In this document: positions 7,761 through 16,108 of the stretch, one piece after another
How the letters are laid out: every line of letters starts with the position of its first letter
How positions within the stretch are numbered: the first letter of the stretch is position 1
Assembly: GCA_047639315.1 (NCBI GenBank)
Contig: JBLINQ010000040.1
Coordinates: 1 to 32,725 of the forward strand
Length of the DNA: 32,725 nt
From: S139-23 sp047639315
GTDB lineage: Bacteria > Planctomycetota > GCA-002687715 > DRQF01
Reading direction: 5' to 3'
Notes under the pieces: model-generated
The model's input: the letters and a program-made list of their open reading frames with translations, nothing else
Databases searched by the model: none
What the model was told of the DNA's origin: nothing
Position numbers and translations under genes: made by a program

Positions 7761-9176
7761 GTGACAGGCAAACGCCGTTCATTATTTGGTTATGACCCCA
7801 ATGCTGGCCAGGAGCAGGACTTGGGGGCTGATGACGGCGGTAAGTCCCTCACGGTTACCCAGGTCAATTCCATGGTGCGGCAGCGCCTGGAGCGGGAATT
7901 CTCCCAAATCAGCGTCCGTGGCGAATTGAGCAATGTCGTCATTGCCGCCAGCGGGCATCTCTACGCCAATTTGAAAGACGGGAAATCCCAAATCTCAATG
8001 GTCATGTGGCGTGGCCAACGGGCTCGCCTCAACTTCAAGGTTGAAGATGGCGTTCAAGTTGTTGTCAAAGCCCGCCTCAGCCTCTACGAGGCGAGGGGTA
8101 GTTTTCAGATGATCGCTTCCTTCATGAGCGCTGAAGGGACCGGCAGTCTTGAGGCCCAATTCCGGGCTTTGAAAGCTCGCTTCGAAGAACAGGGCTACTT
8201 TGACCCAGAGACCAAGAAGCCACTTCCTTTCTTGCCAAAAACAATTGGCGTCGTGACCTCATCGGCGGGTGCAGCCATCCACGATATTCTAACGACAATT
8301 CTCAATCGCTTTTCGAGGCCTCATGTCGTCCTCCTACCTGTTCGTGTGCAAGGGACTGGGGCGGCGACGGAAATAGCCGATGCCATCGACCGTTGCTGCG
8401 CCGAATCGATCTGCGATGTCCTCATTGTCGGTCGAGGTGGAGGCAGCATCGAAGACCTTTGGGCTTTCAATGAAGCTGAAGTGGTCGAAGCGATTCACCG
8501 TGCAGATATCCCGATTATCTCAGCCGTTGGACATGAGACCGACGTAACGCTTTCCGACATGGTGGCAGACTACCGCGCTTTGACGCCCACAGCTGGAGCT
8601 GAGGCAGCCATCCCCATTTTGGTCGATTTGGAAGATCACCTTCATAGCTTTCAAGGGCGCTTGGGTCGAACCATCGATAACCGTATCGCCAACGCGAGAA
8701 CCGAACTCAATTCCTTGGGGCGCAGTTGGGCGCTCAAGGAGCCTCTGAATTATTTGCGCCGCGTTGAGCAACGTCTGGATGAACTTGGGCGCAGTCTTGC
8801 GCGTTCGAGCGATGAGCAGATGCGACAGGCCAAGCAAAGATTTGAACGTTTAGGAAAAGAACCAGGACGAAGCGGCCTATTGTCGCGTTTGCAACGGTCC
8901 CAGGAAAAGCTGGCACACGCTCGTGATCGCCTGGATATCCACATCGCTGATTCGCTCAAGACAGCTGATTTGGAACTTGAGAAACAACGACGACTACTGG
9001 CAGGGTTGTCACCTTTGGCGGTCTTGGATCGCGGTTATAGTCTGACAAGGCGGGCGGATGGCAGCATTATTCGGGATGCTGCAGATTTAGATCCCGGAGA
9101 AGTGATCACGACGAGATTTGCCCAAGGCACTGCCGAGTCTGAAGTGCGGAAAGACCACGACGGGTCTAAGCAATAA
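7761..9176 (+). CDS. xseA: exodeoxyribonuclease VII large subunit
   Basis: 471-residue large, catalytic subunit of exonuclease VII, which degrades single-stranded DNA from both ends and works with several XseB copies. After a 25-residue polar leader come the OB-fold nucleic-acid-binding domain (about 28-125, including ISVRGELSN and GHLYANLKD) and the catalytic domain: PFLPKTIGVVTSSAGAAIHD, then VGRGGGSIEDLWAFNEAEV, then SAVGHETDVTLSDMVAD and RALTPTAGAE. A coiled-coil region (about 290-420) and a final GYSLTRRADG segment complete the family pattern. The GTG start at 7761 has a GGAAAG about ten bases upstream. It begins a run of genes xseA-xseB-ispA-dxs-like, separated from xseB by 47 bases. 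Confidence 0.95.
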   Translation: MTGKRRSLFGYDPNAGQEQDLGADDGGKSLTVTQVNSMVRQRLEREFSQISVRGELSNVVIAASGHLYANLKDGKSQISMVMWRGQRARLNFKVEDGVQVVVKARLSLYEARGSFQMIASFMSAEGTGSLEAQFRALKARFEEQGYFDPETKKPLPFLPKTIGVVTSSAGAAIHDILTTILNRFSRPHVVLLPVRVQGTGAATEIADAIDRCCAESICDVLIVGRGGGSIEDLWAFNEAEVVEAIHRADIPIISAVGHETDVTLSDMVADYRALTPTAGAEAAIPILVDLEDHLHSFQGRLGRTIDNRIANARTELNSLGRSWALKEPLNYLRRVEQRLDELGRSLARSSDEQMRQAKQRFERLGKEPGRSGLLSRLQRSQEKLAHARDRLDIHIADSLKTADLELEKQRRLLAGLSPLAVLDRGYSLTRRADGSIIRDAADLDPGEVITTRFAQGTAESEVRKDHDGSKQ

Positions 9177-9223
9177 AGTCAATCTTCCGGGAAGTGAGTC
9201 CCAGCATTGGAGAATGAAAAGTC

Positions 9224-9457
9224 ATGGCTAAGAAAGTAGGCTTCGAGCAGAAAATGATGGATCTTGAAAAGATCGTCAGTGACTTGGAAGTCGGTGAGCT
9301 GAGCTTAGAAGAGGCCGTCGCGCACTACCAGAAAGGTGTGAAACTTCACCAGGACGCTCAGCGTATGTTGAATGTCATGGAGAAAAAAATCGAGGCGGTC
9401 ACTGCAACGGGTGAACGAATCGATCTTGATGCTCCTGAAGCAGAGGATGAGGAGTAA
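9224..9457 (+). CDS. xseB: exodeoxyribonuclease VII small subunit
   Basis: 77-residue small subunit of exonuclease VII, a normal family length. It has the typical two-helix pattern: FEQKMMDLEKIVSDLEVGELSLEEAVAHYQKG followed by a second helix with KLHQDAQRMLNVMEKKIEAV, then a short acidic tail. It binds the coiled-coil arms of XseA and is needed for the active complex. The ATG at 9224 has GGAG at 9209-9212, somewhat distant. Its stop lies four bases before the preferred ispA start, so the two are probably translationally coupled. Confidence 0.93.
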   Translation: MAKKVGFEQKMMDLEKIVSDLEVGELSLEEAVAHYQKGVKLHQDAQRMLNVMEKKIEAVTATGERIDLDAPEAEDEE

Positions 9458-9461
9458 TTCA

Positions 9462-10343
9462 GTGAGCGATCACCTCAAAGAACTTCTTGCTGGTCATAAG
9501 GCAACCATTGAGGAAGCCATGGGCAGCATCTTGCCGATGTGCCCACCTGCGGCATCGATCATCGATGAAGCCATGCGCTATAGCCTCTTGGCTGGCGGAA
9601 AACGACTTCGACCCGGTATGATGTTGGCCGTTGCAGACGCTCTTGGCGGCAAGAGAGAGAACGTCTTACCAGTGGCGTGTGCCATTGAGATGATTCACAC
9701 TTACTCTCTCATTCACGACGACTTGCCATGCATGGACGATGATGCTCTTCGTCGAGGCAAACCGACATGCCATGTGAAATACGGTGAAGGAATGGCCGTA
9801 CTCGCCGGTGATGCCCTCTCGAACGCGGCATTTTGGGTCATTGCGACTCATACCGAAGACAAAGACCTGGTCGCACCTCTCATCGCTGAGTTGGCAACGG
9901 CTGCAGGAACCAGCGGCATGATTGGGGGGCAGGTCCTCGATATCGTGAGCGAAGGGGCGGAGCCTGAAATTGAGGCTGTTCGTGAAATCCACCGCCGTAA
10001 GACCGGCGCGCTCTTTGTCGCAGCCCTTCAGTTGGGGGCTATTGCCTCGCGGGCGACTGAGGACCAATTGGCGCGTATTTGCGAGTTTGGCCGCCGTGTC
10101 GGGCTGGCCTTCCAAATCATGGATGACATTCTTGATTTGGAAAGCGATGCTGCAACATTAGGAAAGACTGCCGGGAAAGACTTAGAACAGGGTAAGATGA
10201 CCTATCCTGCTTGCATCGGTGTTGAAGCCTCCCGTTCGGAAGCGAAAGAACTCATCGATGGCGGGCGGGCACTCTTGGATGGCTTGGATCCCAAAGGCGA
10301 CCTTGAGGCGCTGGCTGGATTCATTTACTCGAGGCTTAACTGA
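9462..10343 (+). CDS. ispA: farnesyl/geranyl diphosphate synthase
   Basis: 293-residue trans-prenyl diphosphate synthase, which condenses isopentenyl diphosphate with allylic diphosphates to give C15 (or C20) precursors for quinones and lipid carriers. Visible motifs are GGKRLRP near residue 46, the first aspartate-rich motif at residues 86-92 (DDLPCMD), GDALSNAAFW, GQVLDI, the KTGAL segment and the second aspartate-rich motif DDILD at 221-225. The two residues between the aspartates of the first motif are expanded to four (DDxxxxD), as in bacterial farnesyl synthases. The frame is open into xseB, but the GTG at 9462 has GGAG at 9451-9454 and gives family length; ATG 9447 is the alternative. 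Product length specificity cannot be read reliably. Confidence 0.92.
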   Translation: MSDHLKELLAGHKATIEEAMGSILPMCPPAASIIDEAMRYSLLAGGKRLRPGMMLAVADALGGKRENVLPVACAIEMIHTYSLIHDDLPCMDDDALRRGKPTCHVKYGEGMAVLAGDALSNAAFWVIATHTEDKDLVAPLIAELATAAGTSGMIGGQVLDIVSEGAEPEIEAVREIHRRKTGALFVAALQLGAIASRATEDQLARICEFGRRVGLAFQIMDDILDLESDAATLGKTAGKDLEQGKMTYPACIGVEASRSEAKELIDGGRALLDGLDPKGDLEALAGFIYSRLN

Positions 10344-10345
10344 CC

Positions 10346-12265
10346 ATGTCCGGACTTTTGCAGTCCATCCGCAATCCCCGCGATCTAAGGCAGGTGCCGA
10401 TCGCTCGATTGCCGCACCTCGCCGAAGAGTTGCGTCATCGTATCCTTGATCGATTTGCGATGAAGGATGCCTACCTTAAGAGTGCCTTGGGCATGGTAGA
10501 CTTGACCATTGCCCTGCACTATGTTTTTGACTTCGCCCACGACAAACTCATCTTTGATCTCGCTCATCAGGCCGCGGCTCATCTCGTCTTAACTCGTGGC
10601 GAGTCTTCTGACGGTGCCGATGTGGCTGAACGCCCAGTGCCGGTTTCGCCGGGTGATGAGCGTGAGCCCTATGACCACTTCTTTGCGTTGCACCCAGGCA
10701 CCTCGATTTCGAAAGCCCTCGGTGTGGCACAAGCCGCTGATGATGGCTCGAAAACGGTGGCTGTCATTGGCGATGGAGCGGTGGTCTCCGGTATTGCTCT
10801 TGAGGCACTGAACAACGGCCACGGATTGGACAGCAATGTTCTGGTGATCCTTAACGACAACGAAATGAGCGTTTCGAAAGTCGTTGGTGCCATGGGTGAA
10901 TACTTGTCGAAAGTTCGTGCCGGCAAGACTTACAACGAACTCAAGAAAGACGCTCACAAGCTTCTCCAAGCGATCCCTATTATCGGCTCTGGCTTGGACA
11001 AGGCAGCTGAACAACTCAAGGACGCCGTTGCCAAAGCACTCGTTCCCGGGTCGATTTTTGAGAAACTCGGGCCCAGATACTTTGGCCCAGTGGACGGCCA
11101 CAACGTCGGCCATCTCGCTCAACTTATGGACGAGATCAAAGATCAAAAGGGCTTTAATCTTCTGCACGTGATTACGCGGCGTGAAGAGAATATCGACTCG
11201 AACCACGAAAGACTTGTCTTTCCGGTTTCCTCGAAACGAGATGAAGACGGGCTCGATGCCGATCTCAATCGTGGTATCGAGTTTGAACGGCAAGGGGAAG
11301 AAGCCTGGAACGACGTCTTCGTAAGTAGCATTTTGAAAGCGGCTAAGGGTGATCCCAAATTGCGGATTCTCCTTTTGGCCGCGCCAGATGTTCGGGGCAT
11401 TGGGCGAGCGAGTTCGCATTTCGAAAATGAACTCCCGGGCCGTGTTTTCGATATGCAGCTCAACGAACAGCATGGAGTCGCTTTTGCAGCTGGCTTGGCC
11501 CATGCTGGGTTGAAGCCTGTGATTGTGGCTCCGGCCTCTGTTCTGCAGCGTGCCCAAGACCAGATCTTTCAAGATGTTGCTCTGAGCGGGCTACCAGTGG
11601 TCTTGGCTCTCTGCTACTCGGGATTGGTCGATGCCCGAGCGGGGCTCTATCATGGCACCCAAGATATCGCCTCTCTCCGCATCATGCCCGGAATTGACAT
11701 CATGGCGCCCCGGGACGGAAGAGAGTTAGACAGCATGCTCGACATGGCTCTTCAACTGAATGGGCCCTCGGCGTTACGTATTTCTCATTCCTTCGCACCG
11801 GATGCGGATCGGCTCTATCCTGAGCAGCAAGAATTCGTTCGCGCCCGCCCCGAGATTCTCCGGCGCGGCACTGATATTGCCATCTTCGCTCTGGGAAGCC
11901 TCGTTTACCCGGCCATGGAAGCGGCGGAGCTCTTGGCGCAAAAGGGACTGGAGTCGACAGTCATCAATGCTCGCTTCGCACGGCCGCTAGACTCAGACTT
12001 CTTAGAAAGTATGTTGGACGAGCATACGATCCTCTTCACTTTGGAAGAGCATGGAGTTGCCGGTGGATTTGGGTCTGCCGTCTTAGAGTTGGCAGCGCGG
12101 GAACGGCTTGGCGCTGACAAAATTGTGCCGATCGGTGTGCCGGAGGGGCCGATTAGTCGTGCCTCTCGATCACGCCTGCTTCGCCGTATGGGCTTAGATC
12201 GCCAAGGTTTGGCCGATCGAATGCTGCATGCCTATCGGCGACACGTGAGATCGACGAAACGTTGA
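10346..12265 (+). CDS. 1-deoxy-D-xylulose-5-phosphate synthase-like protein, divergent active site
   Basis: 639-residue thiamine-diphosphate enzyme of the DXS branch of the transketolase superfamily, located directly after ispA where dxs is commonly found. The cofactor machinery is intact: His74 (FDLAHQA), the GDG motif at 142-144 with NDN near 170, the catalytic Glu374 (NEQHG), GPVDGHN, and Arg402 (LQRA). Several substrate-contact residues of E. coli DXS, as I recall the numbering, are changed: Tyr392 to Pro396, Arg420 to Tyr424, Asp427 to Arg431, His431 to Tyr435 and Arg478 to His481. The KGxGY/FHAV segment near residue 290 and the GGLSGFPK-like loop near residue 85-105 are also not recognisable. 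It may therefore be a DXS paralogue with another substrate, so no gene symbol is given. Its ATG follows the ispA stop by two bases. Confidence 0.8.
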   Translation: MSGLLQSIRNPRDLRQVPIARLPHLAEELRHRILDRFAMKDAYLKSALGMVDLTIALHYVFDFAHDKLIFDLAHQAAAHLVLTRGESSDGADVAERPVPVSPGDEREPYDHFFALHPGTSISKALGVAQAADDGSKTVAVIGDGAVVSGIALEALNNGHGLDSNVLVILNDNEMSVSKVVGAMGEYLSKVRAGKTYNELKKDAHKLLQAIPIIGSGLDKAAEQLKDAVAKALVPGSIFEKLGPRYFGPVDGHNVGHLAQLMDEIKDQKGFNLLHVITRREENIDSNHERLVFPVSSKRDEDGLDADLNRGIEFERQGEEAWNDVFVSSILKAAKGDPKLRILLLAAPDVRGIGRASSHFENELPGRVFDMQLNEQHGVAFAAGLAHAGLKPVIVAPASVLQRAQDQIFQDVALSGLPVVLALCYSGLVDARAGLYHGTQDIASLRIMPGIDIMAPRDGRELDSMLDMALQLNGPSALRISHSFAPDADRLYPEQQEFVRARPEILRRGTDIAIFALGSLVYPAMEAAELLAQKGLESTVINARFARPLDSDFLESMLDEHTILFTLEEHGVAGGFGSAVLELAARERLGADKIVPIGVPEGPISRASRSRLLRRMGLDRQGLADRMLHAYRRHVRSTKR

Positions 12266-12321
12266 ACCAATTGGGTGGCGAATCGTTCAGGAGCAGATGA
12301 TGACATCCCTTCGGAGCCGTA

Positions 12322-13200
12322 ATGAAGCCTCTCGTATTTGACCCAGAAACTCGCAAGAAGATCAGTGCCATGCACTTGCGGGTTAAGCGTGTCTTCTCTG
12401 GAGAGGGCGGCGGGGCGGTCCGCGCCAAGGGAATCGGGACCGGTCACGAATTTCATGACCACCGGGCCTACGCAGAAGGGGATGATTTTCGTCATATCGA
12501 TTGGAATCTCTTCGGTCGCCACGGCGATCTCTTCATCAAGCGCTTTCGCCAGGAGACAGATCTCGAGTTTATGATCATCCTGGATCGATCTGCTTCCATG
12601 TCTGTGGGTTCACCACCCAAGGACGTCTTTGCCCGCCGGTTAGCTTGCGCCCTCGCGGCGTGTTTTGCCAACCAAGCTCAACCATTTGAAATTCGAATTG
12701 CTACTTCCGGATTTCCTGGGTGCGGCCCGCGCATTCGAAACGAATCAGATCTGGAAATCGCGATGAAGGCGCTGGAGGACTTGGATGCACCCCAAGGCCA
12801 AGCCCATCTTGATTTGAGGCAAGAATTCAAGCTCCACGCACGCAACCGGGTGGTCATTTTCCTGGGCGACTTCCTCGACTCGCGCGGCATCTATCCCTAT
12901 CTCGCTGCCCTCAAGAATGACAAGACTGAGGTGATCGGGGTTCTTTTATGTGCCGAAGAAGAACGAGCCCCCGCACTCAAGGGGAAGGTCGACTTTAAGG
13001 ACATTGAAGGAGCAGGGCACTTACGCTTTTCGATCACACCAGCACTCTTGGATCGTTACATGCAACGGTTTGATGCTCACTTAGAGGAATGCCGAAAAAA
13101 TGCTGTCGGTCATGGCTTGCGCTTGAGCATCATTGATGCCGAGAGCGCACTTGATCGAGCGGTCATGGAGATCGCGAGCCGGGGAGCCTTAGTGCAATGA
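12322..13200 (+). CDS. DUF58 domain protein (vWA-like)
   Basis: 292-residue DUF58 protein. The family signature is clear: HRAYAEGDDFRHIDWNLFGR around residues 47-66, then RFRQETDLEFMIILDRSASM, where D88, S90 and S92 form a metal-ion-dependent adhesion motif of a von Willebrand A-type fold. DUF58 proteins usually accompany MoxR ATPases and BatA-like membrane proteins and are thought to act in protein or cofactor maturation or envelope stress tolerance; the precise role is unknown. GGAG at 12313-12316 supports the ATG. The stop overlaps the next gene's start (ATGA), so the two are coupled. No MoxR gene is present in this window. Confidence 0.88.
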   Translation: MKPLVFDPETRKKISAMHLRVKRVFSGEGGGAVRAKGIGTGHEFHDHRAYAEGDDFRHIDWNLFGRHGDLFIKRFRQETDLEFMIILDRSASMSVGSPPKDVFARRLACALAACFANQAQPFEIRIATSGFPGCGPRIRNESDLEIAMKALEDLDAPQGQAHLDLRQEFKLHARNRVVIFLGDFLDSRGIYPYLAALKNDKTEVIGVLLCAEEERAPALKGKVDFKDIEGAGHLRFSITPALLDRYMQRFDAHLEECRKNAVGHGLRLSIIDAESALDRAVMEIASRGALVQ

Positions 13201-14705
13201 CATTCCTGGCCCCTCATTTCTTTTGGCTTTTCCTCCCATTCTTAGCTTTGCTTCTGTGGCGTTTATGGCGTTCAAACGAGCACCGAGCTGAGATCAGTAC
13301 GAGCCAGATTTGGCAAGATGTGTTGGCCGAAGGATTGCATCTTGAACCAAGTAAGCGGCAAATTTCAATGCGTGTTCTCGTCGAAGGCCTTGCTGGAAGC
13401 CTTCTCATTTTGGCTCTCGCCCAACCCATACAAATAGATCAAGAGGCCCTACTCATCGTTGTCGATCGGCGAGGCTCGATGCTTGCTCCATTGCGAGTGA
13501 TGGCCGCAAACAAGCGGGCTTCAGACTTAGCAGATGAGAATGCTGGCTCATCGTCTATTGTTGAACTGAATGGCGGTCGTTTGGGGCATGCAACTTCTTG
13601 GCAAGAAGCAATTGCCAAAATGGAATGGAATGGCGAGAAGGTCGAGTTGATCACTGATCATGTCCCTTCAGCTGAGTCTCTCCCGGATGACTGGGGCCTG
13701 TCCGTTGTTTCCGCACCGGTGAGAAATGTGGGGATCGTAGCGGCGAGCGGTGAAACTCGAGGCCAAGGAATAGTCGAGGTTTTTCTTGCTCTTGGAAGAA
13801 CCCCTTCTGCAGCTCAGCAATCGTGCACGGTAGAGATGAGCAGCGGTGGCACTAAGATCCTTCGATCTTTGCCCGGTGATGGTTCTGAGCGTCCGACGCT
13901 CACCGCTATGGTTGCCGTCCCATCAGATGCCGAATTTCTTCTGATCAAGGTGATGGGCCGTGACGACTTGAGTCTTGACGACCAAGTGAAACTTTGGCGA
14001 CCGTCCTTTGATCGTCGCCTTGTGATCTCATCAAGTTTGACGGGGACTCAGGGGGTGAATGCAATCCATGACGCCGCCACCGCACTTGGAGTTCGGGCTT
14101 GGAGCGGGCGCGACTCCGATCAGATCGATGTTGAAACGGTGGTTTCCTACGGTCAACCTCAACCATCTGCTGGCGGTCAACTCGTTTTCGCAAGTTCGGC
14201 TATTCCAAGCGATCCGATTGCCGCTCCGTTGAAGCTCAAATCGGCAATGGGAGAGTTTCAAGACGTTCCTGGCCTTGAGGATTGGCGCTTCTCCCGTGTC
14301 TTCGGGGTGCCACTCGCCAAGGAATACGAGATACTCGTTGAGACGAACCAAGGGCCGGTGATCGTCATGAATCGCGAGAGAAATATCATTCATGTCGTCG
14401 ATGAACCAGCCATGGCCGGTTGGACCGAGCAGCCTAGTTTTCCCTTGTTCCTGCGCGCCGCATTGGCCTCCGTAGATTTCAAGATCGCTGGTGATGCCAT
14501 CTCATGGTGTTCACGTTCCGGCGATCTTTCCACGAGCGGGTTACTCCAGCACTTTGCTCCCACTGAGACCTTGGCGACAACATCCCTTGACTTGCAGAGG
14601 GCGAGCGTACGTGGGGCAACCACCTTTCGCCATCGGAGTTCGGTGTTTGCCGGGATCGCTGCACTCCTTCTCTTGGGGCTCGCCTTTGTGGGCAAACGCC
14701 CCTAA
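13197..14705 (+). CDS. BatA-like membrane protein, degenerate vWA motif
   Basis: 502-residue membrane protein overlapping the DUF58 gene by four bases (ATGA). The N-terminus FLAPHFFWLFLPFLALLLW is the pattern of the aerotolerance-regulator (BatA) N-terminal domain, with membrane helices at about residues 6-22 and 60-77. A short vWA-like segment follows, but its metal motif reads D90-R-R92-G-S94, with arginine replacing the first serine, and the domain looks truncated. The long middle (about 150-470) is mostly extended and soluble, and a final helix (about 482-498) precedes a basic tail. This is the typical companion of DUF58 proteins in PVC-type bacteria. It probably lies in the membrane with the middle domain outside the cytoplasm. 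Confidence 0.75.
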   Translation: MTFLAPHFFWLFLPFLALLLWRLWRSNEHRAEISTSQIWQDVLAEGLHLEPSKRQISMRVLVEGLAGSLLILALAQPIQIDQEALLIVVDRRGSMLAPLRVMAANKRASDLADENAGSSSIVELNGGRLGHATSWQEAIAKMEWNGEKVELITDHVPSAESLPDDWGLSVVSAPVRNVGIVAASGETRGQGIVEVFLALGRTPSAAQQSCTVEMSSGGTKILRSLPGDGSERPTLTAMVAVPSDAEFLLIKVMGRDDLSLDDQVKLWRPSFDRRLVISSSLTGTQGVNAIHDAATALGVRAWSGRDSDQIDVETVVSYGQPQPSAGGQLVFASSAIPSDPIAAPLKLKSAMGEFQDVPGLEDWRFSRVFGVPLAKEYEILVETNQGPVIVMNRERNIIHVVDEPAMAGWTEQPSFPLFLRAALASVDFKIAGDAISWCSRSGDLSTSGLLQHFAPTETLATTSLDLQRASVRGATTFRHRSSVFAGIAALLLLGLAFVGKRP

Positions 14706-14734
14706 TTTCACGATGAACCAAGCGTTGGGTCCAT

Positions 14735-14750
14735 GTGCATTTCTATGCAC
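14735..14750. repeat. small inverted repeat in the 14706-14854 gap
   Basis: GTGCAT at 14735-14740 and ATGCAC at 14745-14750 form a perfect 6-bp inverted repeat with a 4-base spacer, 30 bases after the BatA-like stop. It could be a small operator or a weak hairpin. No T run follows. The rest of this 149-base gap shows a poor GGGG/CCCC pairing and no clear promoter. Confidence 0.25.
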
Positions 14751-14854
14751 TGAGTGAATACTTATGACTCCTATGGGGTGAACCCCCTATACGCCGATTC
14801 TTAAGAGATCCTTTATCTTGATTCCCCTCAAGAGAGTTTCATAGGTGGCGTAGA

Positions 14855-15484
14855 ATGGCACATACAGATTCAGCAGACCATGCCAAGTTGGCCAGTGAAA
14901 TTGCATCCGAGTTCGTGGAGGTCCCACGGCGCCGGGCGTTGTTTTTCGTTCCCAAGATAGACCCGCGTTTTCTCAAGTTTTTCTCTGTTAGCTATGGTTG
15001 CGGAGCCATCGCAGTCGTTCTGCTCTTTACCACCGGCGCGCTCTATGACATGCTTTTCAATGGCGAAGATGCTGACATGGCGGCTCAAGATGTGCTCAAT
15101 CAAGGAGCGCAGTTTTGGCTGTTGCTTCTGGCCGGTACCTTGCTTCAAATCTATCTCACCTTGTCATTTGCGAGCCGACTTTCAGGGATGATTGTCCCTT
15201 TTCGCCGGACAGTCGCTATCGTCAATCAAGGGGGAACCCCGCCCTACATAAAGCTGCGGCATGATGATTTCTTGAATGAAGAAGTGAACCTGGTGAACAT
15301 CGCCATTTTCAACTTAGAGGAAGCAAAGTGCCGCGAGGGTGAGAGACGAAAGGAGCTCATTCTTCTGAGGGAAGAACTGCGTGCTGAGGGCTTGGAGCAG
15401 CACGCTCAGTCGATTGAAGCCATCCTCGAGATTACGGCAAGGCGCACAATATCTGAGTCCAACCCGGTCGTATTCGGGGCCTAA
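14855..15484 (+). CDS. two-helix membrane protein with HAMP-like segment
   Basis: 209-residue protein with membrane helices at about residues 43-66 and 86-106 separated by a short acidic loop. After the second helix the sequence RLSGMIVPFRRTVAIVNQGG and the later LRHDDFLNEEVNLVNIAIF resemble a HAMP linker (two amphipathic helices, with a proline after the first helix starts and a D-x-[FE] element before the second helix). The C-terminal 60 residues form a charged helix but there is no kinase, methyl-accepting or cyclase output domain. It may pass a signal or simply dimerise with a partner. AGGTGG at 14843-14848 supports the ATG. It is separated from the BatA-like gene by 149 bases and is convergent with the DUF4240 gene. 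Confidence 0.6.
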   Translation: MAHTDSADHAKLASEIASEFVEVPRRRALFFVPKIDPRFLKFFSVSYGCGAIAVVLLFTTGALYDMLFNGEDADMAAQDVLNQGAQFWLLLLAGTLLQIYLTLSFASRLSGMIVPFRRTVAIVNQGGTPPYIKLRHDDFLNEEVNLVNIAIFNLEEAKCREGERRKELILLREELRAEGLEQHAQSIEAILEITARRTISESNPVVFGA

Positions 15485-15509
15485 TTCTTGAGAATTCCGA
15501 GACCCCGAA
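15473..15509. terminator. possible bidirectional terminator hairpin
   Basis: Between convergent genes, TTCGGGG (15473-15479) pairs with CCCCGAA (15503-15509), enclosing a second inverted repeat AATTCT/AGAATT (15483-15496). The structure overlaps the last codons and stop of the HAMP-like gene. There is no strong T run on the + strand. The position between converging transcripts favours a termination role, but the fold was judged by eye only. Confidence 0.35.
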
Positions 15510-15532
15510 ATGCGATTTGATCGGCAGGATTT

Positions 15533-16078
15533 TTACTGCTCAGCGTCGTCGTGCATCTCCTGGATTCGTTCTTCATTCCAGAATCGTTGAAATAGTTTCG
15601 GGAATTCAGAAGCCAGCACATCCTTGGACGGCCATTCTTCAGTAATGTCCTGCACTTCTTCGTAGACGACTGCTTTTTCTATTTCCTCAAATTTACCCGA
15701 CCAGGCATTTTCGCAGGCGAACAAGAGCGGTTCTCCATTGATCTCTTCAAATGCATCCTCAGCGCTCATGAATTCTGCCAGTCGATCAGGCTTCAAGGTG
15801 GCTTCGTAAAACCGTTTGCGGCCGTTGAGGATGATCCAATGGCGAAAATCTTCAAACACATCGTCACTGGTGTAGCTCAGAACAATGAAGCTCGCTTTGA
15901 TCATCGGCCAGGTGTAGGCCTTCACCAGAAGTTGATGCCTTAAACTCTCGAACGCGACCAAATCTGCTTTATGCAGAGGCTTGAGCGCGGCCGTGATGCG
16001 TTCACATTGTTCTTCGATTGGGCACAAATCGGGGCAACCGGCCTTTTCTATGATGCCCCAAAAAGTCTCTTCGTTCAT
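15533..16078 (-). CDS. DUF4240 domain protein
   Basis: 181-residue cytoplasmic protein matching DUF4240 by pattern: N-terminal MNEETFWGIIEKA, the central LLVKAYTWPMIKASFIVLSY followed by SDDVFEDFRHWIILNGRKRF, and an acidic C-terminal region containing a conserved-looking EEWPSKDV. DUF4240 has no established function; its relatives include WGR-associated and SMI1/toxin-immunity-neighbourhood proteins, but nothing here shows a toxin. It lies 30 bases downstream of proC on the same strand and could be cotranscribed. The ribosome-binding site is weak (AGAAAG). Confidence 0.75.
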   Translation of the reverse strand: MNEETFWGIIEKAGCPDLCPIEEQCERITAALKPLHKADLVAFESLRHQLLVKAYTWPMIKASFIVLSYTSDDVFEDFRHWIILNGRKRFYEATLKPDRLAEFMSAEDAFEEINGEPLLFACENAWSGKFEEIEKAVVYEEVQDITEEWPSKDVLASEFPKLFQRFWNEERIQEMHDDAEQ

Positions 16079-16108
16079 CTGTTTAGCTTTCTTCCGGTTG
16101 GGGGCTGC

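Noticed and set aside
10589..11572. 327-aa open frame on the - strand
   Set aside because: Antisense shadow of the dxs-like gene, whose motifs are clear.
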